64,000 nucleotides of DNA from an uncultured Lentisphaeria bacterium (GTDB lineage: Bacteria > Verrucomicrobiota > Lentisphaeria > Victivallales > UBA1829). The DNA lies in assembly GCA_949282305.1 (NCBI GenBank), contig CASDPB010000040.1, positions 1 to 64,000 of the forward strand, in the 5' to 3' direction. This document shows positions 54,382-63,903 of this stretch, piece after piece (positions within the stretch are counted from its first letter, which is position 1; each line of letters begins with the position of its first letter). The position numbers were made by a program, and so were the translations under genes. The notes under the pieces are model-generated. The model was given only the letters and a program-made list of their open reading frames with translations, did not search any database and was not told the origin of the DNA.

Positions 54382-55131
54382 TTACATGCCGGGATGTTGT
54401 TTTGCAAGAAATTTCCAGAAACGGGCGGGCAGCAGTTTTCTCATGGCTTCCTTGAATAAGAACGGAATGGTGAAATACAGGGGGGCGTCGTGAATTATGA
54501 AACGTGTGAACTCTTTTTTCATCAGCGCCCGGTTGGTGGAACTGATCCCGGAACCATCGAAGAACGCAATGGGAAGGTCGATGATTGAATATGGTATTTT
54601 ATTCAATATGATCGTCTTGAAGAAAAAACTGGAGTCGGAGCGTATCTTGTAGGTTTCGTCATACATTCCGAAGGTATGAAAGAGATGCCTTGCGATGAAC
54701 GTGGCTTGATGCGGCAGTCCGATGGAAACGGCTGTGAAGATGTTGTATCTTCTTGTCGTAAGCCCTTCCGGGGCGTCGTCGCGCATGATTTTGCAGGAAA
54801 CGATTGGAGTTTTCATATCCAGGTGGGGGGCGATTTTTTCAAGAACATCCTTTTTGTACAGCCAGTCCCCGGAATTGAGAAACAGGCAGTAGTCCCCCTG
54901 GGCTTTCCGTATCCCTTTGTTCATTGCATTGTAGATGCCGGTATCCGGTTCCGAGATCCAGTATGTGATATTCTCTTCATATTTCCGGATGATTTCGGGG
55001 CTTCCGTCGGTCGAAGCGCCGTCTATGATGATGTATTCATAGTCATGGCTTGTCTGCCGGATGACGCTGAGTATTGTTTTTTCCAGACCGTCCCTGTTGT
55101 TTCTGTTGACCGTGATGATGGAGAGTTTCAT
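54382..55131 (-). CDS. GT2 family glycosyltransferase
   Basis: A 249-residue GT-A glycosyltransferase, related to the gene at 52577. Its N-terminus is LSIITVNRNNRDGLEKT, followed by YEYIIIDGASTDGS, GIYNAMNKGIRKAQGDY and LFLNSGDWLY, the last replacing the usual DxD. The late part KIRSDSSFFFKTIILNK fits the family. It overlaps the upstream gene by 4 bp and ends the minus-strand glycan operon. Donor and acceptor unknown. Confidence 0.92.
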   Translation of the reverse strand: MKLSIITVNRNNRDGLEKTILSVIRQTSHDYEYIIIDGASTDGSPEIIRKYEENITYWISEPDTGIYNAMNKGIRKAQGDYCLFLNSGDWLYKKDVLEKIAPHLDMKTPIVSCKIMRDDAPEGLTTRRYNIFTAVSIGLPHQATFIARHLFHTFGMYDETYKIRSDSSFFFKTIILNKIPYSIIDLPIAFFDGSGISSTNRALMKKEFTRFIIHDAPLYFTIPFLFKEAMRKLLPARFWKFLAKQHPGM

Positions 55132-56180
55132 TGAGAGTCCTTGCGAATACGGAAAAATGCAAACCAGGTATGACCGCGAAACAAAATCCTGCCTGTCAGA
55201 ATATAAAGAACATCTTTGACATAATCAATCAGCCTTTTTTTCCGCCGTCCTTTTTTCCGGTCCGCCGGAGCGACTCTGGCAAAGGTGAACTTTGATTTCA
55301 CCGCGGTTTTTCCGAGACTTTCTCTCAGAATGTCCCGTGTTCTGCAGAGTTCCGCATAATATCTGCCGGTGAAGAAGTTCAGCAGGTCGGACGGTATGTA
55401 GGGCAGCCAGATTCCTTCGCAGGGCGTGATCAGTCCGTATCTGAGCATTTTGGTTCCCTGATAATGGAAAGATATCAGAGGGACTCCGCAGAGTCTGGGG
55501 TTGTCGGAGAGCTCATATTGGTATTTGAAGCAGTTCCACGGCGCGACTCCTGCGCCGGACACCGCGTTCAAGGCGACGGCGCCGAATTCCTCCTGCCACG
55601 TGTCCAGATATTTCTGATCCGCGAATTTGCCGTCCTCCCAGAAATCATAGCACCATTCGATACATTGTCTTCTCCATTTTTCAAGGCATTTTTTCCCGGT
55701 TTCATCATTGCGGTAGAGCTGGAATGACATATTGTAGTATCCGACTTTTTTTGCGAAATCAGCCGAAGCCGGGGCAAAATCGTGCTCGAAAATGAGCAGT
55801 GAAGCCTGTCCCAGTCTGCGGTATACGGGTTCCGGAGAGGAAAAGAAATAGAGATCGGAATCCAGATATCCGAGAATGTCAATTTCCGGGAATTTCCGCA
55901 GAATGTAAAGAGGCAGCACCGGGCTCAAAGTGAAAATGTACTCCACCCGGTTCCGGTTCTCTTTGCAGGCGGAAAATTCCGGATCGTCCGCTTCGATGTC
56001 GGAAAGAGGAATTGGTATGATTTCCGGATGCCCCAGCGTCCGCAGATTTTGAAAGACCGCGTCGTCCAGACATGCCACATACAGTTTGAATTCGATTCCC
56101 GCTGCCTTCAGCGAACGGTAGAGAGTGTAGCCGTAGATCAGATAGTTGCTGTCGAAACAGGTGCAGAAGTGGAATGTCAT
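55128..56180 (-). CDS. Putative nucleotide-sugar glycosyltransferase
   Basis: A 350-residue protein that opens with FHFCTCFDSNYLIYGYTLYRSL and has the DxD motif in ILGYLDSDLYFFS, typical of GT8-like retaining transferases. Later DQKYLDTWQEEFG and an APWNCFKYQYEL segment resemble the same group. The C-terminus has a basic patch (KKGRRKKRLIDYVKD) that may face the membrane. It overlaps both neighbours by 4 bp, inside the glycan operon. Confidence 0.8.
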   Translation of the reverse strand: MTFHFCTCFDSNYLIYGYTLYRSLKAAGIEFKLYVACLDDAVFQNLRTLGHPEIIPIPLSDIEADDPEFSACKENRNRVEYIFTLSPVLPLYILRKFPEIDILGYLDSDLYFFSSPEPVYRRLGQASLLIFEHDFAPASADFAKKVGYYNMSFQLYRNDETGKKCLEKWRRQCIEWCYDFWEDGKFADQKYLDTWQEEFGAVALNAVSGAGVAPWNCFKYQYELSDNPRLCGVPLISFHYQGTKMLRYGLITPCEGIWLPYIPSDLLNFFTGRYYAELCRTRDILRESLGKTAVKSKFTFARVAPADRKKGRRKKRLIDYVKDVLYILTGRILFRGHTWFAFFRIRKDSQ

Positions 56181-57283
56181 GAAAAGAATCTCTGTATTTT
56201 TTCGATTACGTAATTCAGCTCCGTTTCCGTCAGTTCAGGAAACATCGGAAGACTCAGAATCATTTCATTGACCTGCTCCGTCACGGGCAGGGGAACCGCC
56301 ATTTCCCGGGAAGCATAGGCGGGCTGCCTGTGAACGGGGACGGGATAGTGAACGGCGGATGCAATTCCGTCTGCGGCAAGGCTGTCCCGGAGCCGGTCCC
56401 GTTCTGCACACCGGATGACATACTGATGATAGACATGCCGCCCTGCGGGGGGCTCTACGGGGAGCGTCAGTTCCTGAATTCTGCGGAACGCTTCATTGTA
56501 TTTCTGCGCAATGATCCGTCTGCGGTCATTGTTCTTCTCAAGAAACGGAAGTTTTACGGAGAGGATACCCGCCTGCAGTTCATCCAGACGGGAATTGATT
56601 CCGGGAAAACTGCTGATAAAACGTTTCTCCCAGCCGTATTGGCGCAACGCCCGGATCTTTCCGGCAAGTTCCGGACTGGAAGTGACAACCGCGCCGCCGT
56701 CCCCCAGACAGCCCAGGTTTTTGGTCGGGTAGAAGCTGAAGCATCCGGCGGTTCCGAGAGAACCGCAGACGCGCTCCTTATATCCGGCTCCGTGCGCCTG
56801 CGCGCAGTCCTCGATGACCGGGATGCCCGCTTTTTCCGCAACGGCGAGAATCCTGTCCATGTCCGCCGGACATCCGAAAAGATGTACAACGACGACTGCT
56901 TTTATCAGGGGGTCCTTTTTCAGCAGTTCCTCCAGGGAATCGGGGGACATCGTATAGGTTTCGGGGCGGATATCGGCAAAAACCGCTTTCGCTCCGGACC
57001 GCTCAATCCCGGCGACGGTGGCGACAGCCGTGTTGGCGACGGTTGCCACATGATTTCCGTTTCCGATGCCCAGCGCCCGCAGAACCAGCTCGATCGCATC
57101 CGTGCCATTGGCGCAGCCGATGCACTGTTCTGTTCCGCAAAAGGCGGCAAAAGCGGTCTCGAAGGCGTCCACTTCCTTGCCCAGAATGTACCATCCGCTG
57201 TTTAAGACGGAGGTTATTTTCTTTTCCAGGAGTTCCGCGTAGTGCTGCCGGGAACGCAGCGGGCTGGATTGAGGAATGTTCAT
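56177..57283 (-). CDS. DegT/DnrJ/EryC1-type sugar aminotransferase (FdtB-like)
   Basis: A 368-residue PLP enzyme that adds an amino group to a keto-sugar nucleotide. PLP-binding features are GCANGTDAIELVLRA, VIEDCAQAHGA and the Schiff-base Lys in SFYPTKNLGCLGDGG. It overlaps the FdtA-like isomerase by 4 bp, which suggests 3-amino-3,6-dideoxyhexose synthesis (Fuc3N or Qui3N as dTDP sugars). The acyltransferase FdtC and the rml genes are not seen here. Confidence 0.92.
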   Translation of the reverse strand: MNIPQSSPLRSRQHYAELLEKKITSVLNSGWYILGKEVDAFETAFAAFCGTEQCIGCANGTDAIELVLRALGIGNGNHVATVANTAVATVAGIERSGAKAVFADIRPETYTMSPDSLEELLKKDPLIKAVVVVHLFGCPADMDRILAVAEKAGIPVIEDCAQAHGAGYKERVCGSLGTAGCFSFYPTKNLGCLGDGGAVVTSSPELAGKIRALRQYGWEKRFISSFPGINSRLDELQAGILSVKLPFLEKNNDRRRIIAQKYNEAFRRIQELTLPVEPPAGRHVYHQYVIRCAERDRLRDSLAADGIASAVHYPVPVHRQPAYASREMAVPLPVTEQVNEMILSLPMFPELTETELNYVIEKIQRFFS

Positions 57284-57708
57284 TTTGTTCCTTTCACATA
57301 CTGCAGAAATGCGTCATAGTTCCGGATATAGTCGGACTCGTCATAGTAATCGGAGGCGGCGACAAGTAAAACGCATCCGCTGGAAAAGCTGTGCATTGTA
57401 TGCCAGAGACAAGGTCCCAGGATAACTCCTTCATTGTCTTTCCACATCAGGACGTCCTGCCGGTTGGTTCCATCGTCAAGGGAAAGCATGAAGCTGCCGT
57501 TGATGCAGAAGATCACCTGCCGGAGCGTTTTGTGGGCATGTTTGCCCCGGATGCTGGACTGATGTTCCAGATTGTTGATATAATAGACTCTCTTTATGTC
57601 AAATGGAATGTCCCTCCGGGCTTCCATGATGCACAATGCGCCGTCCCGTTCATCTATGATGCGCTTCAGCGTGACGATTCCGGAATTCTGAACAATGATT
57701 TTCTGCAT
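57280..57708 (-). CDS. Sugar 3,4-ketoisomerase (FdtA/QdtA-like cupin)
   Basis: A 142-residue cupin that shifts the keto group of dTDP-4-keto-6-deoxyglucose from C4 to C3. The conserved RGKHAHKTLRQVIFCINGSF and the later CLWHTMHSFSSGCVLLVAAS-YYDESDYIRNYD match FdtA/QdtA. It overlaps the aminotransferase gene. FdtA and QdtA differ in stereochemistry at C4 and cannot be told apart by eye. Confidence 0.92.
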   Translation of the reverse strand: MQKIIVQNSGIVTLKRIIDERDGALCIMEARRDIPFDIKRVYYINNLEHQSSIRGKHAHKTLRQVIFCINGSFMLSLDDGTNRQDVLMWKDNEGVILGPCLWHTMHSFSSGCVLLVAASDYYDESDYIRNYDAFLQYVKGTK

Positions 57709-57810
57709 TTCCCTTCTCCAGGTTGATTCCTCAATGACAGCATTATTATATCAGAAAAGCATAAAAAAGCAAATGGCATTTTCCGAGAAAAACGCGAATG
57801 AAACCTGATT

Positions 57811-58785
57811 TCAAAGGTAAGTCTCGATGAGCCTGTGCAGCCTGTCTTTCACTTTTCTCCTGAACGGACGGTGGAAGCTGCGGGAAATATTTTCTTCCGC
57901 CAGTTTGACGATGGAACTGAAAACTGTCTCCTCCGGATAGCGCCGGCTCATGGAAGACGCGAATTCATAGACCATTCCGAACTGCCGCCTGAGGATACAT
58001 GACAGAAGGAACAGCAGATTGTCTCTGAGTTCCCATTGCTCCGTGTTTTCCCCGGTGTTCAGAAAGAGCGCATTGACCCAGCCGGGGGATTGCTTGGCGA
58101 AGAAAGAATAACGTTCCGGCGACATTTCAGATGGCAGGAATGTCAGAACCGTGCTCATCCTGATTCTGTGGATGTGCTGAACTGCCAGGGAATCCAGGAA
58201 AAAAGGTTTGTCCGCCATCCATCGCAGCAGCGCGTCGAATTTGTCCTCCTGATGATATGCGTCGATGAGCCCCGGTTCAAACTCGGCGATTTTTACGGAA
58301 CGGATGATTTCATCTCCCAGACTCTTGAACAGTCTCAGATCCATCCCCTGGGAATCTGTCTTGAACCAGTCGACATAAGTGAAGCCGCTTTTCCGCAACG
58401 CCTTGGCGAGAGTGATGGATTTCAGCCTGACTGTCTTTTCCTCTTCAAACAGCGGTTGCAGACTCCAGGGCGCCAGTGCGGCATGATCCGGCTGAAGCAG
58501 ACTGGAGCAGTGCGGTGATTTTGTGAGATGGAAATCACTTTCCTCCACATCCTCCGGCGTTACAATATTATGAAACAGAATCAGTTTTTTATAACCGGAG
58601 TTTTCTTTTTCCGTCAGCTGGATGTCCCGTTCGTCTGCGTCAAATGCCAGGCAGACGGCATACGGCGCGACAGCCGCCCAGACACTGTGCATGGCTCCCG
58701 AGGCACCAATGTCGACCAGAACCGGGGGGCGAAGCCGGAATTCCTCGCGTTCCAAGATCTGAGTGATAAGTTCATTTTCCTTCAT
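57811..58785 (-). CDS. FkbM-like SAM-dependent methyltransferase
   Basis: A 324-residue protein. The SAM-binding motif is VLVDIGASGAMHSVW, followed by CLAFDADERDI. The FkbM-type DWFKTDSQGMDLRLFKSL is the acidic loop. Such enzymes O-methylate sugars or other groups in glycan loci. The C-terminal 120 residues have no clear parallel. About 100 bp separates it from the FdtA-like gene and 135 bp from the upstream fusion gene. Confidence 0.82.
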   Translation of the reverse strand: MKENELITQILEREEFRLRPPVLVDIGASGAMHSVWAAVAPYAVCLAFDADERDIQLTEKENSGYKKLILFHNIVTPEDVEESDFHLTKSPHCSSLLQPDHAALAPWSLQPLFEEEKTVRLKSITLAKALRKSGFTYVDWFKTDSQGMDLRLFKSLGDEIIRSVKIAEFEPGLIDAYHQEDKFDALLRWMADKPFFLDSLAVQHIHRIRMSTVLTFLPSEMSPERYSFFAKQSPGWVNALFLNTGENTEQWELRDNLLFLLSCILRRQFGMVYEFASSMSRRYPEETVFSSIVKLAEENISRSFHRPFRRKVKDRLHRLIETYL

Positions 58786-58920
58786 AAACGGTGCTGCGTC
58801 CTTCCATATTTCATATCGAGGGTATTATAATCCTGAAGCATGGAAAATCAAGCTGTTTCCATAAAACGCCTTTCCCCTGCTTTTCCTTTCATCCGCTCTT
58901 CCATCCTGTTTCCGGGGAAG

Positions 58921-60666
58921 TCAGGACTTCCTTTTCCAGAGCTGCCCTCTGTACTCCGCGTGATCCCGGGAGATTCCAAGCCTTATTGTAAGCCGGTAAC
59001 TGAGAAAATCGTCAAGCAGCTGGTAACGGGAATTCAGAATGTTGCCGAAATCGTTCTTTCCGAATATCTGCACGGCATAAGTCCCCTTGTAGATATTCGG
59101 TGACACATGCTGGATGCAGTAGCGGCGCTTTTCATTTTCCGTGAAGACCGGAGTCCGGTCGATCAGAATGTAATCGCACTCCGCATCCATTGCTTTCTGA
59201 AGGAGCGCCTGAAAGTCCGGAAGATACTGAAGCACGCTGGAGAAGAGCGCAATGTCCGGTTTTCCGTTTCGGAAAACCTCTTCCACGGATTGGCGGAAAC
59301 GGATTTCCGGGAAATCTTTCAGCAGCTCTCTGCCGGCTTCCGTGAAGTGTTTCTGTTCCACGATTTCCCATGAGATTTTCCGGAAGCAGGAGAGAAACTT
59401 CCGGTTTTGAAAATAGACGCTGCCCAGGGAGCCGCCGAAGTCAAGAAGACGCAGTTCCTCTTTCCCGTGCATGGCGAAAAGGAGCGAGGAGATCAGAGGG
59501 TAATTGGGCTCCTCGTGGAAAAACAGAACGGAATCCCGCTCGAAAACCGCGTTTCCCGCAATCACCTCTTTCGTCGCCTCCTTTACTTTTTCCAGGATAT
59601 TGGCGGCGTCATACCCGACCGCATCCTTTTGCGCACTTTCCAGACTCTCGTAATTTCCCTTCCATGTGTTTTCCTCTCCCAGACATCTGTGCAGAAAGCT
59701 CTTCAGAGAATCCGGCAGGATTTTTCCGGCGGCTCTGCGCAGCATACCGCTTATGCCGGACAGGGAGAAGGCGGGGGAGGCGGACTTGAAGAAATCGGCA
59801 TAAAGCCGATATGCCCGTTCGTCGGCCTTCACCGGAATTTCTGGAATCGGAAAAGAAAGGCGGTTTCCGGTAATCTTCGGGAAATGATCTTCTGTCCGGA
59901 TGTGGGTGCCGGCGAGTCCGATATTCTGAATCAGATTGTTTCCGCTGTGCAGAGTCAGCTTATCCGCGAGAAATGCGGAGGCTTGCCAGCGGATCGCCCA
60001 GGAATCCACAGTTCCCTTTTTCTGATTTTCCAGCATTTTGAAGTAGGGATAGGAACCGTTGAAATCAAAAAGCGGAATCAGTTCCGGTTTTGCCCGGAAG
60101 GATGCCAGCAGCTTTTCCGCTGACGGTTCAAACAGATCCCATCCGCGTTTCCAGGTAGCCCATCCCCAGCAGTCCGCGCCTCTCAGGAAAAAGGTGTCCG
60201 GAAGTTTTTCTTTTGTATTCCAGGAGAAGCCGTGAATGCAGCAGACCCGCTCCTCATCCTGATACAGATCCAGCGCCTCGTTCATGAAGCGGAGGAAACA
60301 GGGGGATGTCACCAGATCATCTTCCAGGACAATGACTTTTCCATAGCGGTTGACGACTTCCGTGACGCCCGCAATGACGGAATTCGCCAGACCTTTGTTG
60401 ACGGGACTCTCATGAATTTCCACCTTCCTGAATCCACGGATCAGGTGAATATATTCCCGGACAGCCCTGACTTTTTCCGCATCCTGTTCATTTTTCGGAC
60501 CGTCGGAAAAGATAATCAGATCGCTTTGATCCGCAAGTTCGTTGGCACGCAGAGCCATTACCGTCTGGATCAGATATTCGACCCGGTTGTAGCAGAACAG
60601 CACTACGGGACTCAATGTTTTTATTTTTTCTGCCATGGGCACATCGCTTTCGCCTTTTTCCATCAT
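58921..60666 (-). CDS. Glycosyltransferase-methyltransferase fusion protein
   Basis: A 581-residue two-domain protein. The N-terminal part (about 15-300) is a GT-A-like transferase (LFCYNRVEYLIQTVMALRAN, VIVLEDDLVTSPCFLRFMNEAL, RGADCWGWATWKRGWD). The C-terminal part (about 335-580) resembles the TIGR04325/LIC12133 methyltransferase group (LRLLDFGGSLGSVYFQNRKF, IALFSSVLQYLPD). Starts are uncertain: ATGs at 60666, 60663 and 60636 are all possible. It is in the glycan operon and could both add and methylate a residue. Confidence 0.85.
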   Translation of the reverse strand: MMEKGESDVPMAEKIKTLSPVVLFCYNRVEYLIQTVMALRANELADQSDLIIFSDGPKNEQDAEKVRAVREYIHLIRGFRKVEIHESPVNKGLANSVIAGVTEVVNRYGKVIVLEDDLVTSPCFLRFMNEALDLYQDEERVCCIHGFSWNTKEKLPDTFFLRGADCWGWATWKRGWDLFEPSAEKLLASFRAKPELIPLFDFNGSYPYFKMLENQKKGTVDSWAIRWQASAFLADKLTLHSGNNLIQNIGLAGTHIRTEDHFPKITGNRLSFPIPEIPVKADERAYRLYADFFKSASPAFSLSGISGMLRRAAGKILPDSLKSFLHRCLGEENTWKGNYESLESAQKDAVGYDAANILEKVKEATKEVIAGNAVFERDSVLFFHEEPNYPLISSLLFAMHGKEELRLLDFGGSLGSVYFQNRKFLSCFRKISWEIVEQKHFTEAGRELLKDFPEIRFRQSVEEVFRNGKPDIALFSSVLQYLPDFQALLQKAMDAECDYILIDRTPVFTENEKRRYCIQHVSPNIYKGTYAVQIFGKNDFGNILNSRYQLLDDFLSYRLTIRLGISRDHAEYRGQLWKRKS

Positions 60667-60723
60667 GTTCAATTTACGGCTTAATATAAGGGGTGAAGTG
60701 AATTTTACAAATTGCGGGGGGCT

Positions 60724-61734
60724 TCAGAAGAAGGATAGAATGTTTTCTACAATCATTCCCGCATCCAGAGTCGTAAGACACTCTCTGTCAGTGGGACATG
60801 TCTCATTTCTCTGCAGACAGCCATTGCAGTTGCGCGGCATTTTCTTCTCGATGATTTTTACGTTGGGAAGACCGTCCGGCGCGCATCGCCGTTTTTCCGT
60901 CGGTCCGAACAGTGCGATCACATTGCCGCCGGCGGCCGCGGCGAGGTGCATTGGACCGGAGTCCACGGAAAGCATTGCCCGGCAGCAGGACAGAAAGGCT
61001 GCCAGCAGACGGATGTCACGAATATTGTCGATCAGTTTCACGTCGTGATGTCTGTTCGCGAAGAAGCGACGCACTGCGGTTTTCTCCTCTTCCCCGCAGA
61101 GAACTGCCCTGGGAATGGACGGCGGCAGTTTCTGCAGGATTTCCTCCAGCAGTTTTGCGGGGAAGGCTTTTCTTTCCGTTCCTTTTCTCCAGCTGAGATG
61201 AATGACAAGGAATGGCTTGTGAAGGAGCCCGTATTCCTGCAGGATTGGGATGACGGCTTTCTTTTCGTCACAGGAGAGAAAGAGATTGGACTGTGCCTGA
61301 CTGTTGACAGGCAGTCCCAATGCTTCCAGTATTTTCAGATTCTGCAGTCTCTCGGAAATGAAGTCCTGCCGGGGCAGCAGGGTGGAAAAAAAGGGATCTC
61401 CCGGTGCGCCTGTTCCGATGGCGTTTTTTATGAATCCGGCTTTTCGCAGAAAGTCCAGGAAGTAATGGGGCTCGGAATAAGGAACGAGCGCATAATCGTA
61501 ATGCCGGATTAATTTCCAGCATCCTTTTCTGAGGATGTCACGGAAGCCGAGGATGCCTGTGACAGGAATTATCTCATCTGACAGCTGCGGGACGTGAAGC
61601 AGATTTATGTAAGGCGGAACGCCCGCGACAACACGTCGACAGTCCGGGAGAAGGCGTTTTAATTCCTGCAGCATCGGCGTCATCAGGACTGTATTGCCTA
61701 TGCCTGCACAGGCTGGAATGATGATCCGCTTCAT
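60724..61734 (-). CDS. Family 9 glycosyltransferase (heptosyltransferase-like)
   Basis: A 336-residue GT-B enzyme of the ADP-heptose:LPS heptosyltransferase family. It begins PACAGIGNTVLMTPMLQEL, has FLVIHLSWRKGTERKAF in the central region, and the donor-site pattern MLSVDSGPMHLAAAAGGNVIALFGPTEKRRCAP near the C-terminus, split by few variable residues. The tail has four cysteines (NCNGC, TCPT, ECLT), common in this subgroup. It overlaps the radical SAM gene by 4 bp. Confidence 0.92.
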   Translation of the reverse strand: MKRIIIPACAGIGNTVLMTPMLQELKRLLPDCRRVVAGVPPYINLLHVPQLSDEIIPVTGILGFRDILRKGCWKLIRHYDYALVPYSEPHYFLDFLRKAGFIKNAIGTGAPGDPFFSTLLPRQDFISERLQNLKILEALGLPVNSQAQSNLFLSCDEKKAVIPILQEYGLLHKPFLVIHLSWRKGTERKAFPAKLLEEILQKLPPSIPRAVLCGEEEKTAVRRFFANRHHDVKLIDNIRDIRLLAAFLSCCRAMLSVDSGPMHLAAAAGGNVIALFGPTEKRRCAPDGLPNVKIIEKKMPRNCNGCLQRNETCPTDRECLTTLDAGMIVENILSFF

Positions 61735-62552
61735 GACTCCACCGTCTCAACCACCTGCTCGATCAAGTTGTCGCAGTAGGAACAGGTTCCCCAATGGGAG
61801 CAGCGAGTCTCCACCGTTTCTCCGGACAATTCTTCCAGCAGCAGATTTTCTTTTCGCGAGGAATGTTCCAGCATGTGTCTCATGCAGGGATAGCGGAAAC
61901 CGTCCGGACCGACCAGAATGATTCTATTCCGGCAGAGAACGGATTTTTCAACTTTCTGGGAGACTTTTTCATTGGATGCTTTTCTCTGATCCTGTTCCAG
62001 AAAGAAGTTCCACGGAATATCGGAGAAGTCACGAAGCAGCTCTTCCTGTTCCCGGGCGGAATATCCGTTGTTCACGGTATGCACTACTCCGGAGAAATTT
62101 GAGCAGGAAGCCAGCTGGAGAACATGATCTTTAACCCTTTGTCTTGGAATATGGGACGGATGATAGGAGCCGAGGAAAAAGACCGGCCTTTTCACTGTCT
62201 CAATGAATTTCCGGGGCGAAAGGGTCATATTTGTGTAAATGCTGACATGAAGGCTGGACGGGATTGCCTGGACCAGCTCTTCAAGATGCGGGAAAAGGAA
62301 TGGTTCTCCCCCGGTAATGATGACATCGCGCTTGACTTTTTCAATGATTTTCAGCCAGTCATCCTTTGTCAGTTCATGATAGACATGTTTTGTATATTTT
62401 TCATTCAGGAAGTTGGAGCAGTAAGGACATTGCAGATTGCACCGCAGGGTGGGATAAATCCTGATCTTGCCGTCAAATTGGCTGGTTGGCTGTCTGCCCG
62501 AAAAGTTGAGCCCTATTTTTCGTATGCCTGCTTTTAACTGATGCCAGTTCAT
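61731..62552 (-). CDS. Radical SAM protein
   Basis: A 273-residue radical SAM enzyme. The [4Fe-4S] ligands are in LRCNLQCPYCSNF, followed by IITGGEPFLFPHLEEL (GGEP motif). C-terminal cysteines (YPCMRHM, TRCSHWGTCSYCDNL) suggest a second, SPASM-like cluster. The substrate is unknown; in this locus it may modify a sugar or lipid carrier. The ATG at 62552 is preferred to an in-frame TTG at 62567. Confidence 0.88.
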   Translation of the reverse strand: MNWHQLKAGIRKIGLNFSGRQPTSQFDGKIRIYPTLRCNLQCPYCSNFLNEKYTKHVYHELTKDDWLKIIEKVKRDVIITGGEPFLFPHLEELVQAIPSSLHVSIYTNMTLSPRKFIETVKRPVFFLGSYHPSHIPRQRVKDHVLQLASCSNFSGVVHTVNNGYSAREQEELLRDFSDIPWNFFLEQDQRKASNEKVSQKVEKSVLCRNRIILVGPDGFRYPCMRHMLEHSSRKENLLLEELSGETVETRCSHWGTCSYCDNLIEQVVETVES

Positions 62553-62556
62553 ATCA

Positions 62557-63849
62557 TCATCTCTCAATGGTTTTGGATTGGACTAAACGGAAAGCGGAAT
62601 CGTAGTTGATCGTCCCGTAAAAATTGCGGCTTTTGGGAAAGTCCGGTTTCTGCAGAATTTCAAGCTGTGCTGCATTGTAGATATTGTCACAGGTGTTTGA
62701 GGTCTCGCCATAAAAAATGTACAGACGGATGTTGTAGGTATTGGGACGCAGGTTGAGAGACGGAACTTCAAGCAGAAGCATATCCGCACCGTCCGTAAAG
62801 GAGTATTGCACTTCATCCGAGATGAAATACTGGGCAGGATTTTCTTTCTGATCGAAAAATGAGACTTCAAAGCCAAGTTTTGATAAATCAATATCTTCGG
62901 CGATATTCAGTGATATTGCGATTTTCAGATAATCCCCGGATAAAATGGACTGAACGCTTTCTCCCGCGTGATTGTAAAAAGTCAATGCTGTGGCTTTTAC
63001 CGCGAATGAACCGTTCCGGTCCGTTCGTTCGGATAATGCCTGGGTAAGAATTTTGTCTTGATAATACGACAGATAATGATTGACCATATCCATGGCGCTG
63101 CCTTCGCCTTTTTTATTTCCTCCCGATAAAAAAATGCCGCGGTTGCAGATTTGCGTGATCGCCCCCATATTGTGGCTGACGAAGAGGATGGTCCGCCCTT
63201 CGTTTTTTGAGATGTCGTCCATTTTTCCGAGGCATTTTTTCTGGAATTCGGCGTCGCCGACGGCAAGGACTTCGTCAATCAGGAGGATCTCTGATTCCAG
63301 GTGCGCGGCAACGGCAAAGGCGAGGCGCACATACATGCCGCTGGAATAACGCTTGACAGGGGTGTCCAGAAACTTTTCCACGCCGGAGAAATCCACGATC
63401 TCATCGAATTTGCGTTTGATTTCGGCACGTTTCATGCCCAGAATCGCACCGTTCAGATAGATGTTTTCCCGTCCGCTCAATTCGGGATGGAACCCGGTGC
63501 CGACTTCCAGAAGACTGGCGGCGCGTCCGCGCATTGTGATTCTGCCTTTTGTCGGTTCGGTGATCCGGCAGAGAAGTTTCAGCAGCGTTGATTTTCCTGC
63601 GCCGTTGCGTCCGATGATGCCGATCCGGTCGCCCTGTTCCACCTCGAATGAAACATCGTCCAATGCCTTGAACTCCTCCAGTTCCACCTGTTCCCGATTC
63701 GGGCTCAGCGGATGGCGCAGACGCTGGTACAGACTCCGTCCGGCGGACATCATGCTTTCGCGGAATGTCCTGTAACGGATTGCTCCGCTGTTCCGGTCGT
63801 GCCCGATCGTGTAGTATTTGGAAAGATGTTCTACGGTTATGATCTTCAT
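62557..63849 (-). CDS. ABC transporter ATP-binding protein for polysaccharide export (Wzt-like)
   Basis: A 430-residue ATPase. It shows Walker [10 protein letters not shown], the ABC signature region [14 protein letters not shown], Walker [13 protein letters not shown] and the H-loop [10 protein letters not shown]-terminal beta-sandwich (about 280-425) resembles the Wzt domain that reads the end of the glycan chain. The partner permease is not in the window. The ATG at 63849 has no ribosome site; repeated AATGAGC units lie right upstream, which is unusual. Confidence 0.93.
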   Translation of the reverse strand: MKIITVEHLSKYYTIGHDRNSGAIRYRTFRESMMSAGRSLYQRLRHPLSPNREQVELEEFKALDDVSFEVEQGDRIGIIGRNGAGKSTLLKLLCRITEPTKGRITMRGRAASLLEVGTGFHPELSGRENIYLNGAILGMKRAEIKRKFDEIVDFSGVEKFLDTPVKRYSSGMYVRLAFAVAAHLESEILLIDEVLAVGDAEFQKKCLGKMDDISKNEGRTILFVSHNMGAITQICNRGIFLSGGNKKGEGSAMDMVNHYLSYYQDKILTQALSERTDRNGSFAVKATALTFYNHAGESVQSILSGDYLKIAISLNIAEDIDLSKLGFEVSFFDQKENPAQYFISDEVQYSFTDGADMLLLEVPSLNLRPNTYNIRLYIFYGETSNTCDNIYNAAQLEILQKPDFPKSRNFYGTINYDSAFRLVQSKTIER

Positions 63850-63850
63850 A

Positions 63851-63876
63851 AATGAGTAATGAGCAATGAGCAATTA
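63851..63876. repeat. Short tandem repeat AATGAG(T/C)
   Basis: Three 7-bp units, AATGAGT-AATGAGC-AATGAGC, and a partial unit AATTA. They lie directly before the ABC ATPase start and beside the four-helix-bundle gene. Such repeats are often seen flanking genes of that family and may be a scar of its insertion. Confidence 0.6.
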
Positions 63877-63903
63877 AGACTCTATGCCGCTCCCCTTTTT
63901 CTG

